Part shown: piece after piece, positions 51,718-61,317 of the stretch
Numbering within the stretch: position 1 is the stretch's first letter
Layout: each line of letters opens with the position of its first letter
NCBI RefSeq assembly: GCF_014656415.1
Contig: NZ_BNCJ01000005.1
Span: forward strand, 192,104-256,103
Direction: 5' to 3'
Length of the DNA: 64,000 nt
Source: Seohaeicola zhoushanensis
Lineage (GTDB): Bacteria > Pseudomonadota > Alphaproteobacteria > Rhodobacterales > Rhodobacteraceae
Translations under genes and position numbers: made by a program
The notes under the pieces: generated by a model
What the model was told of the DNA's origin: nothing
Databases searched by the model: none
The model's input: only the letters and a program-made list of their open reading frames with translations

Positions 51718-53354
51718 ATCGCGCTGGCGGCGAAGACGCGGCCGCCCTGCACGGTGCCCCAGACCGGCACGTCCTTGAGCGCCATCGGCTCCACCGTGGT
51801 CGGGTCCTGTTCGAGCACCGCGAAATCGGCGCGTTTGCCGGTCTCGATGCTGCCGACCTCGCCGTCGAGATGCAGCGTGTAGGCCGCGCCCATCGTCACC
51901 GCCCAGAGCGCGTCGTCGACGCCGATGCGTTCGTGTTCGCCCTGCACCCGGCCCGAGGCGGTGATGCGGTTGACCGCCGCCCAGGCAGTGAAGAGCGGCC
52001 CCAGCGGCGTGACCGGCGCGTCGGAGTGGATGGTCATCGGCACCCCCTGCTCCAGCGCGGTGCGGCAGGCGTTCATGCGGGTGGCGCGCTCGGGGCCGAC
52101 GGTCAGGCGGTAATGCTCGTCCCCCCAGTAGTAGTGGTGGTTGGCGAAGAGGTTGACGCACATGCCCAGCGCCTTCATGCGGCGGAACTGCGCGGCATCG
52201 GCCAGCTGGCAGTGCTGAAGGGTGAAGCGGTGGTCGCGGCTCGGGTGCTTCATCAGCGCCGGGGCCAGCATGTCGAGCGCCAGCTCGGTCGCCTGGTCGC
52301 CGTTGGTATGGGTGTGGACCTGCACGCCGGCCTCCAGCGCGCGTTCATAGATCTCGGCCATCTGCTCGGGCGCGACATACCACAGACCGTTGGGCGCGCC
52401 GTTGTAATAGCCCGGCCACTTGAGCCGCGCCGAGAAACCCTGGATCGAACCATCGGCGACGACCTTGATGCGGCCGAGCCGGCAGCGGTCGGTTGCCAGC
52501 GCCTTGAGGCGCACCACCTCGGCCACCAGTTCCTTGGGCGGCAGGCCGAGGAAGAAGCGCAGCGGAACGACGCGGGCGGGATAGGTCTCTTCCCCGGTGA
52601 CGCGCAGCATCATCTCGACGGTTTCCGGCTCCAGCCGCGAGGCGAGGTCGGTCACGGTGGTGACGCCGGTGCGCACACAGAGCTTGGCGAAGTCGCGCAG
52701 GCCCATCTCGTCGCAGTCCATCAGCGAGCGGTCGAAGCCGACATGCGGGCCGACCGGGGTCATCACGTCGGGACCCTTCAGCTCGCCGGTGGGATAGCCG
52801 TCGGGGCCCAGCGGAATACCGGGGTGGTTGACGCCGGGCTTCATGAGGCCGGCCAGTTCCAGCGCCTTTGTGTTCACGTTCAGGATGTGGCCCGAGGCGT
52901 GCATCACCCCGATGGGCCGCGTGGCAGAGACCTGATCGAGGTGCTGGCGGTTGACGCGCTGGTTGTCCATGTAGATCGGGTCGAGGCCCCAGCCGCAGAG
53001 CGGCGTGTCGCCCGAAAGCTGGCCCTCGGCCTCGCGCAGCCGTTCGAGGACCGCGTCGATGGTCTTGAGGCCGTCCCAGGTCTTGCCGGCCGGGTCCATC
53101 CGGTCGAACCAGCCGAGGTAGGTATAGCGCCAGAGCGAGCCTTCCGAAGTATGCGCGTGGCCCTCGACGAGGCCGGGCATCAGCACCTTGTCGGCGAAAC
53201 GTTCGTCGAGGGTGTAGTCACCCCAGCCGGCCAGTTCCTCAAGCGTGCCGGCCCCCAAAATACGCCCCTCGCGCACGGCGACATGGGTGGCGCGCGGGCG
53301 GGCCGGGTTCATGGTGAGAATGGTCTTTGCGGAATAAATGGTAGTGCCGGCCAC
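51714..53354 (-). CDS. Amidohydrolase, YtcJ/AepA-like
   Basis: 546 residues. Metal-dependent hydrolase fold: LMPGLVEGHAHTSEG with His66 and His68 ligands, HASGHILNVNTKALELAG, QVHTHTNGDQATELALDMLA, RFTLQHCQL and MTIHSDAPVTPLGPLF with the catalytic Asp. Members hydrolyse N-substituted amides or formamides. No signal peptide; cytosolic. Divergent from a LysR regulator and a dipeptide-type importer, so it probably acts on what that system brings in. Followed by a CobW-type GTPase. Confidence 0.9.
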   Translation of the reverse strand: MAGTTIYSAKTILTMNPARPRATHVAVREGRILGAGTLEELAGWGDYTLDERFADKVLMPGLVEGHAHTSEGSLWRYTYLGWFDRMDPAGKTWDGLKTIDAVLERLREAEGQLSGDTPLCGWGLDPIYMDNQRVNRQHLDQVSATRPIGVMHASGHILNVNTKALELAGLMKPGVNHPGIPLGPDGYPTGELKGPDVMTPVGPHVGFDRSLMDCDEMGLRDFAKLCVRTGVTTVTDLASRLEPETVEMMLRVTGEETYPARVVPLRFFLGLPPKELVAEVVRLKALATDRCRLGRIKVVADGSIQGFSARLKWPGYYNGAPNGLWYVAPEQMAEIYERALEAGVQVHTHTNGDQATELALDMLAPALMKHPSRDHRFTLQHCQLADAAQFRRMKALGMCVNLFANHHYYWGDEHYRLTVGPERATRMNACRTALEQGVPMTIHSDAPVTPLGPLFTAWAAVNRITASGRVQGEHERIGVDDALWAVTMGAAYTLHLDGEVGSIETGKRADFAVLEQDPTTVEPMALKDVPVWGTVQGGRVFAASAI

Positions 53355-53466
53355 GGCCTGTCTCCTGAACTTTGCGCTTTGCCGGCGAGCCTAGGACGCT
53401 TCCCAAGCGGGGAAAAATGGTTTTATCTGTCCATCAACCGCGATTTTCTGGTGGAATGGATCCGCA

Positions 53467-54432
53467 ATGAATTTCACGTTGAAACAGCTCCGTTATGTCG
53501 AGGCCGCCGGGCGTCTGGGCTCGATCGCCCGTGCCGCCGAGGAGATGGCGATCTCGCAATCCTCGATCACCGCCGCGATCGACGCGCTGGAGCATTCGCT
53601 GGATTACGACCTCTTCGTGCGCACCCCGGCCAAGGGCATCCACGCCACGCCGCCGGGGCTGGAGGCGTTGCAGATGATCCGCGGATTCCTCAATCATTCG
53701 CGCCATTTCGAGGCCGACCTGCAATCGGTCGGCGGCGACGAAACGGGCGTGGTGCGGATCGGCTGCTATGGCACCGCTGCGCCGGCTTTCCTGCCCGAGA
53801 TCCTGCGCGCGATGAAGGACAGGCGGCCCAATATCACGGTGGACGTGCTGGAGGGCGACATGTCCTCGGTGGTGGACTTCCTGCGTGACGGCAAGGCGGA
53901 CCTGTCCTTCACATATGAAATGGGCCTTGATTCGGGGCAGCAATTCGAACCCCTGTTCAACGCGCCGCCCTATGCGCTGATTTCGACCGACGACCCGATG
54001 TCGGAGCTGCCGGGCGTCACCTATGCCCAATTATCGCGCAAGACGATGGTGATGCTCGACCTGCCCTATGCGCGCGACTATTTCAGCACGCTGTTCTCGC
54101 GGCGCGGCCTCAGTCCCACGGTCGGCCATGCCACCCGCTCGGCCGATTTCGCGCGGGCGCTGGTGGCGGGGGGATTCGGCTATACCATCCTCAACATCCG
54201 CCCGCCGGAGTTCGACGGCGACAAGAGCGCCTATCGCGCGCTGCCCATCCTGGACGAGACCGAAGCCCCGATCTTCGGGATCGCGACCATGCGCCAGACC
54301 CGGCAACCCCGCACGGTACGGGCATTTATCCGGACCTGCATCGAACTGCGCGATGCCGGTGCCTTCGACCCGCTCATCGTATCGGCAGCGCCGGTTAGTT
54401 CCGCCAAAAAAAACATCAATAGTCCGCATTAA
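53467..54432 (+). CDS. LysR-family transcriptional regulator
   Basis: 321 residues. N-terminal winged helix (LKQLRYVEAAGRLGSIARAA, EEMAISQSSITAAIDALE), then a substrate-binding domain from about residue 90 (GVVRIGCYGTAAPAFLPEIL). Divergent from the amidohydrolase across 112 bases and directly upstream of the dpp-type operon, so it is the likely activator or repressor of both. ATG 53467. Confidence 0.92.
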   Translation: MNFTLKQLRYVEAAGRLGSIARAAEEMAISQSSITAAIDALEHSLDYDLFVRTPAKGIHATPPGLEALQMIRGFLNHSRHFEADLQSVGGDETGVVRIGCYGTAAPAFLPEILRAMKDRRPNITVDVLEGDMSSVVDFLRDGKADLSFTYEMGLDSGQQFEPLFNAPPYALISTDDPMSELPGVTYAQLSRKTMVMLDLPYARDYFSTLFSRRGLSPTVGHATRSADFARALVAGGFGYTILNIRPPEFDGDKSAYRALPILDETEAPIFGIATMRQTRQPRTVRAFIRTCIELRDAGAFDPLIVSAAPVSSAKKNINSPH

Positions 54433-54515
54433 AACTGTTTTATGGGGGAAATGTGCTGATCTACGCTCTCTCGAAATAAAAAGATCAAAACAAGCAACAC
54501 GGAGGATCACGTCTC

Positions 54516-56087
54516 GTGCGACACATGTTCAAGCAATTCCTGACCGCGACCGCCGCGGCAGCTCTGCTGGCCACTTCGGCCATGGCGGATGAACCCAAGC
54601 GGGGCGGCACGCTGGTGACGGTGATCACCTCGACCCCGCGGGTGCTGAACCCGGCAGTGCAGTCGGGCATCGCCACCGGCTTTCCGGGCGCCCAGCTGTT
54701 TGCCTCGCCGCTGCGCTATGACGACAGCTGGACACCGCAGCCCTACCTGGCGAAAAGCTGGGAGGTCAGCGAGGACGGCCTGAAGGTCACGCTGCACCTG
54801 GTCGAGAACGCCACCTTCCACGACGGGCAGCCGATCACCTCGGAAGACGTCGCCTTCTCGGTGGACGTCATCAAGGAATACCACCCGTTCAAGTCGATGT
54901 TCGCGCCGGTGACCTCGGTCGACACGCCTGATGCGCATACGGCTGTGATCAACCTGTCCAAGCCGCACCCGGCGCTGATGCTGGCGATGTCGGGGCAGCT
55001 GATGTCGATCATCCCCAAGCACATCTACGGCGACGGCCAGGACCCGAAGAACCACCCCCGCAACAACGTCGACGTGGTGGGTTCGGGCCCGTTCAAGCTG
55101 GTCGAGTTCAAGAACGGCGAGCACATCATCCTCGAGCGCTATGACGGCTTCTTCATGGAAGGCCGCCCCTACCTCGACAAGATCGTGATGCGCATCATGC
55201 CCGACAGCTCGGCCCGCGCCATCGCGCTGGAGAACGGCGAGCTGATGCTGGCCGCCTTTGAAGCCGAGCCGACGCTGATCCAGCGCCTGTCCAAGGTGAA
55301 GGGGCTGAACATCACCAACAAGGGATACGGCGGTATCGGCCCGATCGACTGGCTGGCGATGAACACCACCCGCGGCCCGCTGCAGGACAAGCGTGTGCGC
55401 CAGGCGATTGCCTATGCGATCGACAAGAACTTCATCCTGAAGGCGATCCTGCGCGGCACCGCGGTCGAGGCCAAGACCGGCATCCACCCCGACAGCCCGC
55501 TCTACGATGCGGATGTGAACAACTACCCGCTCGACCTCGACAAGGCCGCGGCCCTGCTCGACGAGGCCGGTTTCCCGATGAAGGACGGCAAGCGGTTCGA
55601 CCTCACGCTCGAACTGGCGCCCTTCCCGGGCTACAAGCCGCAGACCGAATACATCAAGCAGGCGCTCTCGAAGGTCGGGATCAACGCGACGATCCATTCC
55701 TCGGCCGACTTCCCGAGCTGGGCCAAGATGATGGGCACCCTCGACTTCGACATGTCGCTGGACAGCGTCTACAACTGGGGTGACCCGGTGATCGGCGTGA
55801 ACCGCACCTATATGAGCGACAACATCGGCAAGGGCGTCTGGTCGAACACCCAGGGCTATGCCAACGCCCGCGTGGACGAGCTGCTGCAGATGGCCGGCAC
55901 CGAGAACGACCCCGAGAAGCGCAAGGCGCTCTACAAGGAGTTCCAGGAAATCGTCGCCGACGAGGTTCCGATCTACTTCCTGAACGCGGTGCCGATGCAC
56001 ACGATCTATTCCGACAAGGTGGGCAACCCGCCGATGGGCATCTGGGGCACCAGCTCGCCGATCGACATGACCTACCTCAAGGACTGA
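54516..56087 (+). CDS. Dipeptide/oligopeptide-type ABC transporter, periplasmic binding protein
   Basis: 523 residues from GTG 54516 (GGAGG ten bases upstream); ATG 54525 is the alternative. Signal peptide FLTATAAAALLATSAMA. SBP family 5 features: KRGGTLVTVITSTPRVLNPA, YLAKSWEVSEDGLKVTLHLV, FHDGQPITSEDVAFSVDVIK, DKRVRQAIAYAIDKNFIL. Ligand could be a peptide, opine or other amide; the neighbouring amidohydrolase favours an amide-containing compound (inference). First gene of the importer operon. Confidence 0.91.
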   Translation: MRHMFKQFLTATAAAALLATSAMADEPKRGGTLVTVITSTPRVLNPAVQSGIATGFPGAQLFASPLRYDDSWTPQPYLAKSWEVSEDGLKVTLHLVENATFHDGQPITSEDVAFSVDVIKEYHPFKSMFAPVTSVDTPDAHTAVINLSKPHPALMLAMSGQLMSIIPKHIYGDGQDPKNHPRNNVDVVGSGPFKLVEFKNGEHIILERYDGFFMEGRPYLDKIVMRIMPDSSARAIALENGELMLAAFEAEPTLIQRLSKVKGLNITNKGYGGIGPIDWLAMNTTRGPLQDKRVRQAIAYAIDKNFILKAILRGTAVEAKTGIHPDSPLYDADVNNYPLDLDKAAALLDEAGFPMKDGKRFDLTLELAPFPGYKPQTEYIKQALSKVGINATIHSSADFPSWAKMMGTLDFDMSLDSVYNWGDPVIGVNRTYMSDNIGKGVWSNTQGYANARVDELLQMAGTENDPEKRKALYKEFQEIVADEVPIYFLNAVPMHTIYSDKVGNPPMGIWGTSSPIDMTYLKD

Positions 56088-56154
56088 TCGCCTCTCCTTT
56101 CCCGCGGCGCCACCGCGCGCCGCGGGTCACCGCCAGACCGATAAGGATCCGCCC

Positions 56155-57132
56155 TTGGACCAGCTCAGATCAACCCTGATCCGGCTTGCCTATGCCGTGA
56201 TGCTTCTGCTCGCGGTTCTTGTCCTCAACTTCTCGATGCTGCACCTCGCCCCCGGCGACGTGGTCGACACCATCGCCCAGTCGATGGGCGGCGCGGACGA
56301 GACCGTCCTGAACCAGATCCGGGCCGACTACGGCCTCGACCAGCCCTTCCTGGTGCAGCTTGGCCGCTATGTCCTGCGGGTGCTGCAGTTCGACCTCGGC
56401 TATTCGTTCTTCTACAACCAGCCGGTCACGAGCCTGATCCTGGAACGCCTGCCGGCGACGCTGCTGCTGGTGCTTTCGGCGCAGATTCTGGCGCTGGTGG
56501 TCGGCGTGGTGCTGGGCGTCTTCTCGGCGCGGCGGCCGAACGGGATCCTGAGCCACTTCGTCACCTTCTTCGCCCTCTTCGGCTATTCCGCCCCGGTGTT
56601 CTGGACCGGCATCCTGCTGCTGATTGCCTTCTCGCTGAAGATCCAGTGGTTCCCGGTCGCGGGGATGCAGGATGTGACCGTCGAAGGCGGCTTCTTCGCC
56701 CATGCGCTGGACATTGCGCGCCATCTGGTGCTGCCGATGGTGACGCTGGCCTCGATCTTCCTTGCCCTCTACTCGCGCCTCGCGCGCGCCACGATGATGG
56801 AGGTGCTGGGCTCGGACTATGTGCGCACCGCCAAGGCCAAGGGCCTGACCATGCGCGACGTGGTCTACAAGCACGCGCTGAAGAACGCGCTGGCGCCGGT
56901 CATCACGCTGGCGGGCCTGCAGTTCTCGGCGGTGGTGTCGGGCGCGGTGCTGGTCGAGACGGTGTTCTCCTGGCCCGGCCTCGGCACGCTTGCCTTCCAG
57001 TCGATCATCGCCCGCGACACGCCGACCATCCTCGGCATCCTGTTCTTCTCGGCGCTGGTGGTGATCGTCGGCAACATCCTGACCGACCTCGCCCTGCGCC
57101 TGGTCGATCCCCGAATCGGAGGACGCAGATGA
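56155..57132 (+). CDS. Dipeptide-type ABC transporter permease 1 (DppB-like)
   Basis: 325 residues from TTG 56155 (AAGGATCC upstream). Six hydrophobic helices; N-terminal LLAVLVLNFSMLHLAPGDVV, RADYGLDQPFLVQLGRYVLR and the EAA loop YVRTAKAKGLTMRDVVYKHA are classic DppB/OppB. Overlaps the second permease start by four bases. Confidence 0.93.
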   Translation: MDQLRSTLIRLAYAVMLLLAVLVLNFSMLHLAPGDVVDTIAQSMGGADETVLNQIRADYGLDQPFLVQLGRYVLRVLQFDLGYSFFYNQPVTSLILERLPATLLLVLSAQILALVVGVVLGVFSARRPNGILSHFVTFFALFGYSAPVFWTGILLLIAFSLKIQWFPVAGMQDVTVEGGFFAHALDIARHLVLPMVTLASIFLALYSRLARATMMEVLGSDYVRTAKAKGLTMRDVVYKHALKNALAPVITLAGLQFSAVVSGAVLVETVFSWPGLGTLAFQSIIARDTPTILGILFFSALVVIVGNILTDLALRLVDPRIGGRR

Positions 57133-58013
57133 GCGACGCCCCCGCCCTGCCCGAGGAAACCGTCGAGAAGGCGCGCCCGCCGATCGCCGAGGCCTGGGAG
57201 ATGTTCCGCAAGAACCATGCTGCCGTGGCCGCGCTGGTGGTGCTGATCCTGATCGTGCTGGCCGCAATCTTCGGCCCCGCGCTCTATGGCACCGACCCCT
57301 TCGACATGGTCTGGGCCCCCTTCTCGCCCCCCGGCGCGGACGGGTTCCTGCTGGGGACCGACTACCTTGGCCGTGACCTCACCGCGCTGATCCTGTCGGG
57401 CGCGCGGGTGTCGCTGGTGATCGGGCTGGCCGCAGCGCTGGTCTCGGTCTTCATCGGGGTGACCGTGGGCGCGCTGGCCGGCTTCTACCGCGGCGTGGTC
57501 GAGGAAGTGCTGATGCGCATCACCGAGTTCTTCCAGGTGCTGCCGACGCTGCTGTTCTCGATGGTCATTGTCGCCCTGTTCGGCGCCTCGCTGCCGATGA
57601 TCACCTTCGCCATCGGCGTGGTCAGCTGGACCGCCGTGGCCCGCATCACTCGGGGCGAGTTCCTGCGCATCCGCGAACTGGAATACGTTACCGCCAGCCG
57701 CGCCTCGGGGGCCTCCAACCTCAAGCTGATGTTCAAGGTGATCCTGCCCAACGCCCTCACCCCGATCATCGTGCAGTCGGCGCTGATGGTGGGCGGCGCC
57801 ATCCTGTTCGAGGCGGGGTTGTCCTTCCTGGGCCTGACCGACCCGAACGTGGTGAGCTGGGGCCAGATCATCGGCAGCAATCGCACCTATATCCTCGAGT
57901 CGCCCTTCACCGTGACCATTCCGGGCCTTGCGATCTTCATCACCGTGCTGGCGATCAGCCTTGTCGGCGACGGGCTGAACGACGCGCTGAACCCCAAACT
58001 GAGGCAGCGCTGA
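57129..58013 (+). CDS. Dipeptide-type ABC transporter permease 2 (DppC-like)
   Basis: 294 residues. N-terminal cytosolic stretch, one helix (AALVVLILIVLAAIFGPALY), then GTDYLGRDLTALILSGARVS and five more helices with EAA loop YVTASRASGASNLKLMFKVI. Pairs with the DppB-like permease to form the channel. Stop and next start overlap (TGATG). Confidence 0.93.
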   Translation: MSDAPALPEETVEKARPPIAEAWEMFRKNHAAVAALVVLILIVLAAIFGPALYGTDPFDMVWAPFSPPGADGFLLGTDYLGRDLTALILSGARVSLVIGLAAALVSVFIGVTVGALAGFYRGVVEEVLMRITEFFQVLPTLLFSMVIVALFGASLPMITFAIGVVSWTAVARITRGEFLRIRELEYVTASRASGASNLKLMFKVILPNALTPIIVQSALMVGGAILFEAGLSFLGLTDPNVVSWGQIIGSNRTYILESPFTVTIPGLAIFITVLAISLVGDGLNDALNPKLRQR

Positions 58014-59002
58014 TGACCGAACCGCTTCTCAAGGTCGAGAACCTGCGCATCGAGTTGAAGACCCGCAACGGGGTCGCGCCGGTGATCGACGACCTGTCCT
58101 TCGACCTGATGCCGGGCGAGAACATCTCGTTCGTCGGCGAGTCGGGCTGCGGCAAGTCGATGACCGCGCTGGCGATCATGGGGCTGCTGCCCGAGGGCAT
58201 CGGACGCATCGCCTCGGGGCGGATCGTCTTTGACGGCGAAGACCTGACCCAGGCCAGCGAAAGCCGGCTGCGCGACATTCGCGGCAACGAGATCGGCATG
58301 ATCTTCCAGGAGCCGATGACCTCGCTCAATCCGGTCTTCACCGTGGGCGAGCAGATCGCCGAGGTGCTGCGCACCCACCAGGGCCTGTCGCAGCAGGCGG
58401 CCTGGAACCAGGCGGTCGAGCTGCTGGACGCCGTGCGCATCCCCAATCCGAAGTCGCGCGCCTCGGCCTATCCGTTCCAGATGTCGGGCGGCCAGCGGCA
58501 GCGGGTGATGATCGCCATGGCGCTGGCCTGCAAGCCCAAGATCCTGATCGCGGACGAGCCGACGACGGCGCTGGACGTGACCGTGCAGGCGCAGATCTTC
58601 GACCTGCTGCGCGATCTCAGGAAGGAGACCGGCACCTCGATCATCATGATCACCCACGACATGGGCGCGGTGGCCGAAATGGCCGAGCGGATGATCGTCA
58701 TGTATGCCGGCCGCAAGGCCGAGATCGGGCCGGTGGAGCAGATCATCGACCATGCGCGCCATCCCTATACGCGGGGCCTCATCTCCTGCGTGCCGCATAT
58801 CCTGTCGACCATCACCGAGGAACGCCACGACCTGACCGAGGTACCGGGCATCGTGCCAAGCCTGCGCGACTTCGGGCAGAACCGCTGCCTCTTCGCCTCG
58901 CGCTGTTCGCACCGGACGCAGGAATGCCTGGACCAGAGGCCGCCGGCGAAGACCTTTGCCAACGGCCAGGTGGCCGATTGCTGGCACGCGGAGGCGATGT
59001 GA
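58013..59002 (+). CDS. Dipeptide-type ABC transporter ATPase 1 (DppD-like)
   Basis: 329 residues. [18 protein letters not shown] Walker [22 protein letters not shown]-loop, [15 protein letters not shown] signature, [15 protein letters not shown] Walker [22 protein letters not shown]-terminal oligopeptide-HPY extension ([32 protein letters not shown]) has cysteines that in relatives bind an iron-sulfur cluster. Confidence 0.93.
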   Translation: MTEPLLKVENLRIELKTRNGVAPVIDDLSFDLMPGENISFVGESGCGKSMTALAIMGLLPEGIGRIASGRIVFDGEDLTQASESRLRDIRGNEIGMIFQEPMTSLNPVFTVGEQIAEVLRTHQGLSQQAAWNQAVELLDAVRIPNPKSRASAYPFQMSGGQRQRVMIAMALACKPKILIADEPTTALDVTVQAQIFDLLRDLRKETGTSIIMITHDMGAVAEMAERMIVMYAGRKAEIGPVEQIIDHARHPYTRGLISCVPHILSTITEERHDLTEVPGIVPSLRDFGQNRCLFASRCSHRTQECLDQRPPAKTFANGQVADCWHAEAM

Positions 59003-59982
59003 TGAGCGACCTTCTGAACGTCGAGAACCTCTGCGTCCGCTTCGAGGTGAAGCGCGGCGGGATGTTCGGGAAGAAATCCTACCTGCACGCGGTCGACGAT
59101 ATCTCGTTCGCCGTGAAGAAGGGCGAGACGCTGGCCATCGTCGGCGAATCCGGCTCGGGCAAGACCACCGCCGCGCTGGCGGTGGCGCGGCTGGTGAACG
59201 CCTGGCGCGGCAAGGTCGAGCTGGACGGGCGCGATATCCTGCCGCTCGACGGGGCCGAGCTGCGCCGCGCGCGCCGGCGGGTGCAGTTCATCTTCCAGGA
59301 CCCCTATTCCAGCCTCAACCCGCGCCAGCGGGCCGAGGCCATCGTCAAGGAACCGCTCGACAGCCTCTCGGACAAACCGGAGGCCGAGAAAGCCGAGATC
59401 GTCGCGCGGCTGTTCAAGGCCGTGGGCCTGCGCCCCGAGCAGCAGCGGCTGTTCCCGCACCAGTTCTCGGGCGGGCAGCGGCAGCGCATCGGCATCGCGC
59501 GGGCATTGGCGACCCAGCCCGAGCTCATCATCTGCGACGAGCCGGTCTCGGCGCTGGACGTGGCGGTGCAGGCGCAGATCCTGAACCTGCTGCGGCGGCT
59601 CCAGAAGGAATTCGGCCTCACCTACCTGTTCATCAGCCACGACCTTGGCGTGGTGCAGCACATGAGCGATTCCATCGCCGTGATGTACATGGGTAAGGTG
59701 GTGGAACATGCCGACCGGATCAGCCTGTTCTCGAACCCGCTGCACCCCTATACCGCCGCGCTGCTCTCGGCGGTGCCTTCGGTCGACAAGGCGCGGCGCG
59801 AGGCGACCAAGCGGATCCTGATCCCCGGCGATCCGCCCGACCCGATGAACCCGCCCAAGGGCTGCCGTTTCGCCACCCGCTGCCCGCTGGCCGAGGCGCG
59901 CTGCCGCGAGACGCCCCCTGCCCTGCGCGAAGTCGCATCCGGCCATCGCGTGGCCTGCCACCTGGTGCCGGACCCGGCCTGA
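59002..59982 (+). CDS. Dipeptide-type ABC transporter ATPase 2 (DppF-like)
   Basis: 326 residues. IVGESGSGKTTAALAVAR, FIFQDPYSSLNPRQRAEAIV, FSGGQRQRIGIARAL, LIICDEPVSALDVAVQAQIL and LFISHDLGVVQHMSDSIAVM, with the HPY tail (FATRCPLAEARCRETPP). Single-base overlap with the previous gene (TGATG). Completes a full five-gene importer. Confidence 0.93.
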   Translation: MSDLLNVENLCVRFEVKRGGMFGKKSYLHAVDDISFAVKKGETLAIVGESGSGKTTAALAVARLVNAWRGKVELDGRDILPLDGAELRRARRRVQFIFQDPYSSLNPRQRAEAIVKEPLDSLSDKPEAEKAEIVARLFKAVGLRPEQQRLFPHQFSGGQRQRIGIARALATQPELIICDEPVSALDVAVQAQILNLLRRLQKEFGLTYLFISHDLGVVQHMSDSIAVMYMGKVVEHADRISLFSNPLHPYTAALLSAVPSVDKARREATKRILIPGDPPDPMNPPKGCRFATRCPLAEARCRETPPALREVASGHRVACHLVPDPA

Positions 59983-60090
59983 TCCCGGTGCGCGTCAGGT
60001 CACAGCGGCTGCGCATGTGCGAAGATTGGCGCAGGCGCTGAAATCGCCTATCTCCGGGGCAACGGCGCCACCGCGCCCTGGAGATAGATC

Positions 60091-61110
60091 ATGAAGAAGA
60101 TCGGCTTTCTGTCCTTCGGACATTGGAACCCGGAACCCGGCTCGCCCCTGCGCAGCGCGGGCGAGACGCTGACACAATCCATCGAACTGGCGGTCGCCGC
60201 CGAGGAGCTGGGCGTCGACGGCGCCTATTTCCGCGTTCACCATTTTGCCCGCCAGCTCGCCTCGCCCTTTCCGTTGCTGGCGGCTGTCGGCGCGCGCACA
60301 TCCAGGATCGAGATCGGCACCGGCGTGATCGACATGCGCTATGAAAACCCGCTCTACATGATCGAGGACGCGGGCGCCGCCGACCTGATCTCGGGCGGGC
60401 GGTTGCAGCTGGGCATCTCGCGCGGCTCGCCCGAGCAGGTGATCGATGGCTGGCGCTATTTCGGCTATCAGCCGGGCGAGGACGAGGACGCCTCGGAGAT
60501 GGCGCGCCGCCATGCCGAGATCTTCCTGAGCCACCTCGACGGCAAGGGCTTTGCCCAGCCCAACCCCAGCCCGATGTTCCCCAACCCGCCGGGCCTGCTG
60601 CGGCTGGAGCCACATTCGGAAGGGCTGCGGGATCGCATCTGGTGGGGTTCGGCCTCGAACGCCACCGCCGTCTGGGCCGGCAAGATGGGGATGAACCTGC
60701 AAAGCTCGACGCTGAAGGTCGACGAGTCGGGCGAGCCCTTCCACGTGCAGCAGACCAAGCAGATCCTGGCCTTCCGCGCGGCCTGGAAGGAAGCCGGCCA
60801 TACCCGCACGCCGCGCGTCTCGGTCAGCCGGTCGATCTTTGCGCTGACCAACGACATGGACCGCGCCTATTTCGGGCGGGGCGGCAAGGAAAGCGACCAG
60901 ATCGGCCATATCGACAACTTCCGCGGCATCTTCGGGCGCGGCTATGCGGACGAGCCGGACCGGCTGGTAGAGCAGCTGAAGAAGGACACCGCCATTGCCG
61001 AGGCCGACACCCTGCTGCTGACGGTGCCGAACATGCTGGGCGTCGACTACAACGCCCATGTGCTGGAAAGCATCCTGACCCACGTGGCCCCGGCGCTCGG
61101 CTGGCGCTGA
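60091..61110 (+). CDS. LLM-class flavin-dependent oxidoreductase
   Basis: 339 residues. Luciferase-like TIM barrel: KIGFLSFGHWNPEPG, AAEELGVDGAYFRVHHFARQ, SRIEIGTGVIDMRYENPLYM, GGRLQLGISRGSPEQVIDGW and RIWWGSASNATAVWAGKMGM. Uses reduced FMN to oxidise an unknown substrate. 108 bases after the importer operon on the same strand, so it may belong to the same catabolic unit or stand alone. TGGAGATAGATC precedes ATG 60091. A terminator follows. Confidence 0.9.
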   Translation: MKKIGFLSFGHWNPEPGSPLRSAGETLTQSIELAVAAEELGVDGAYFRVHHFARQLASPFPLLAAVGARTSRIEIGTGVIDMRYENPLYMIEDAGAADLISGGRLQLGISRGSPEQVIDGWRYFGYQPGEDEDASEMARRHAEIFLSHLDGKGFAQPNPSPMFPNPPGLLRLEPHSEGLRDRIWWGSASNATAVWAGKMGMNLQSSTLKVDESGEPFHVQQTKQILAFRAAWKEAGHTRTPRVSVSRSIFALTNDMDRAYFGRGGKESDQIGHIDNFRGIFGRGYADEPDRLVEQLKKDTAIAEADTLLLTVPNMLGVDYNAHVLESILTHVAPALGWR

Positions 61111-61133
61111 GCCTCCGGGCACGAACATGACCG

Positions 61134-61160
61134 CCGCCGGCTGCCCAGCCGGCGGTTTTT
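61134..61160 (+). terminator. Rho-independent terminator after LLM oxidoreductase
   Basis: Perfect arms CCGCCGGCT / AGCCGGCGG with loop GCCC and five T. Confidence 0.9.
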
Positions 61161-61184
61161 GCGTGTCGGCCCACGTGCCGAGGC

Positions 61185-61198
61185 TTGACGCAGGTCAA
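61185..61198 (+). promoter_or_regulatory. FNR/CRP-family box upstream of cbpA
   Basis: TTGACGCAGGTCAA, a perfect TTGAC-N4-GTCAA dyad, 120 bases before the cbpA start. No convincing -10 at the class II distance; TTGACA at 61225-61230 could be a -35 with activation from further upstream. Confidence 0.6.
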
Positions 61199-61317
61199 GG
61201 TGATCCCGACCTTGAGGGGGCAGTTTGACACTGTCATTTCACAGGCTCGGGCCGCGCCGATGCCGGAACAGACGGCACCCGGCGGGCGTTGGCCCCGAAA
61301 GCACGAGCACGGACACG

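Noticed and set aside
60091-61110. LLM oxidoreductase as a true luciferase (luxA)
   Set aside because: No luxB or lux operon genes; the family is broad and mostly non-luminous monooxygenases.
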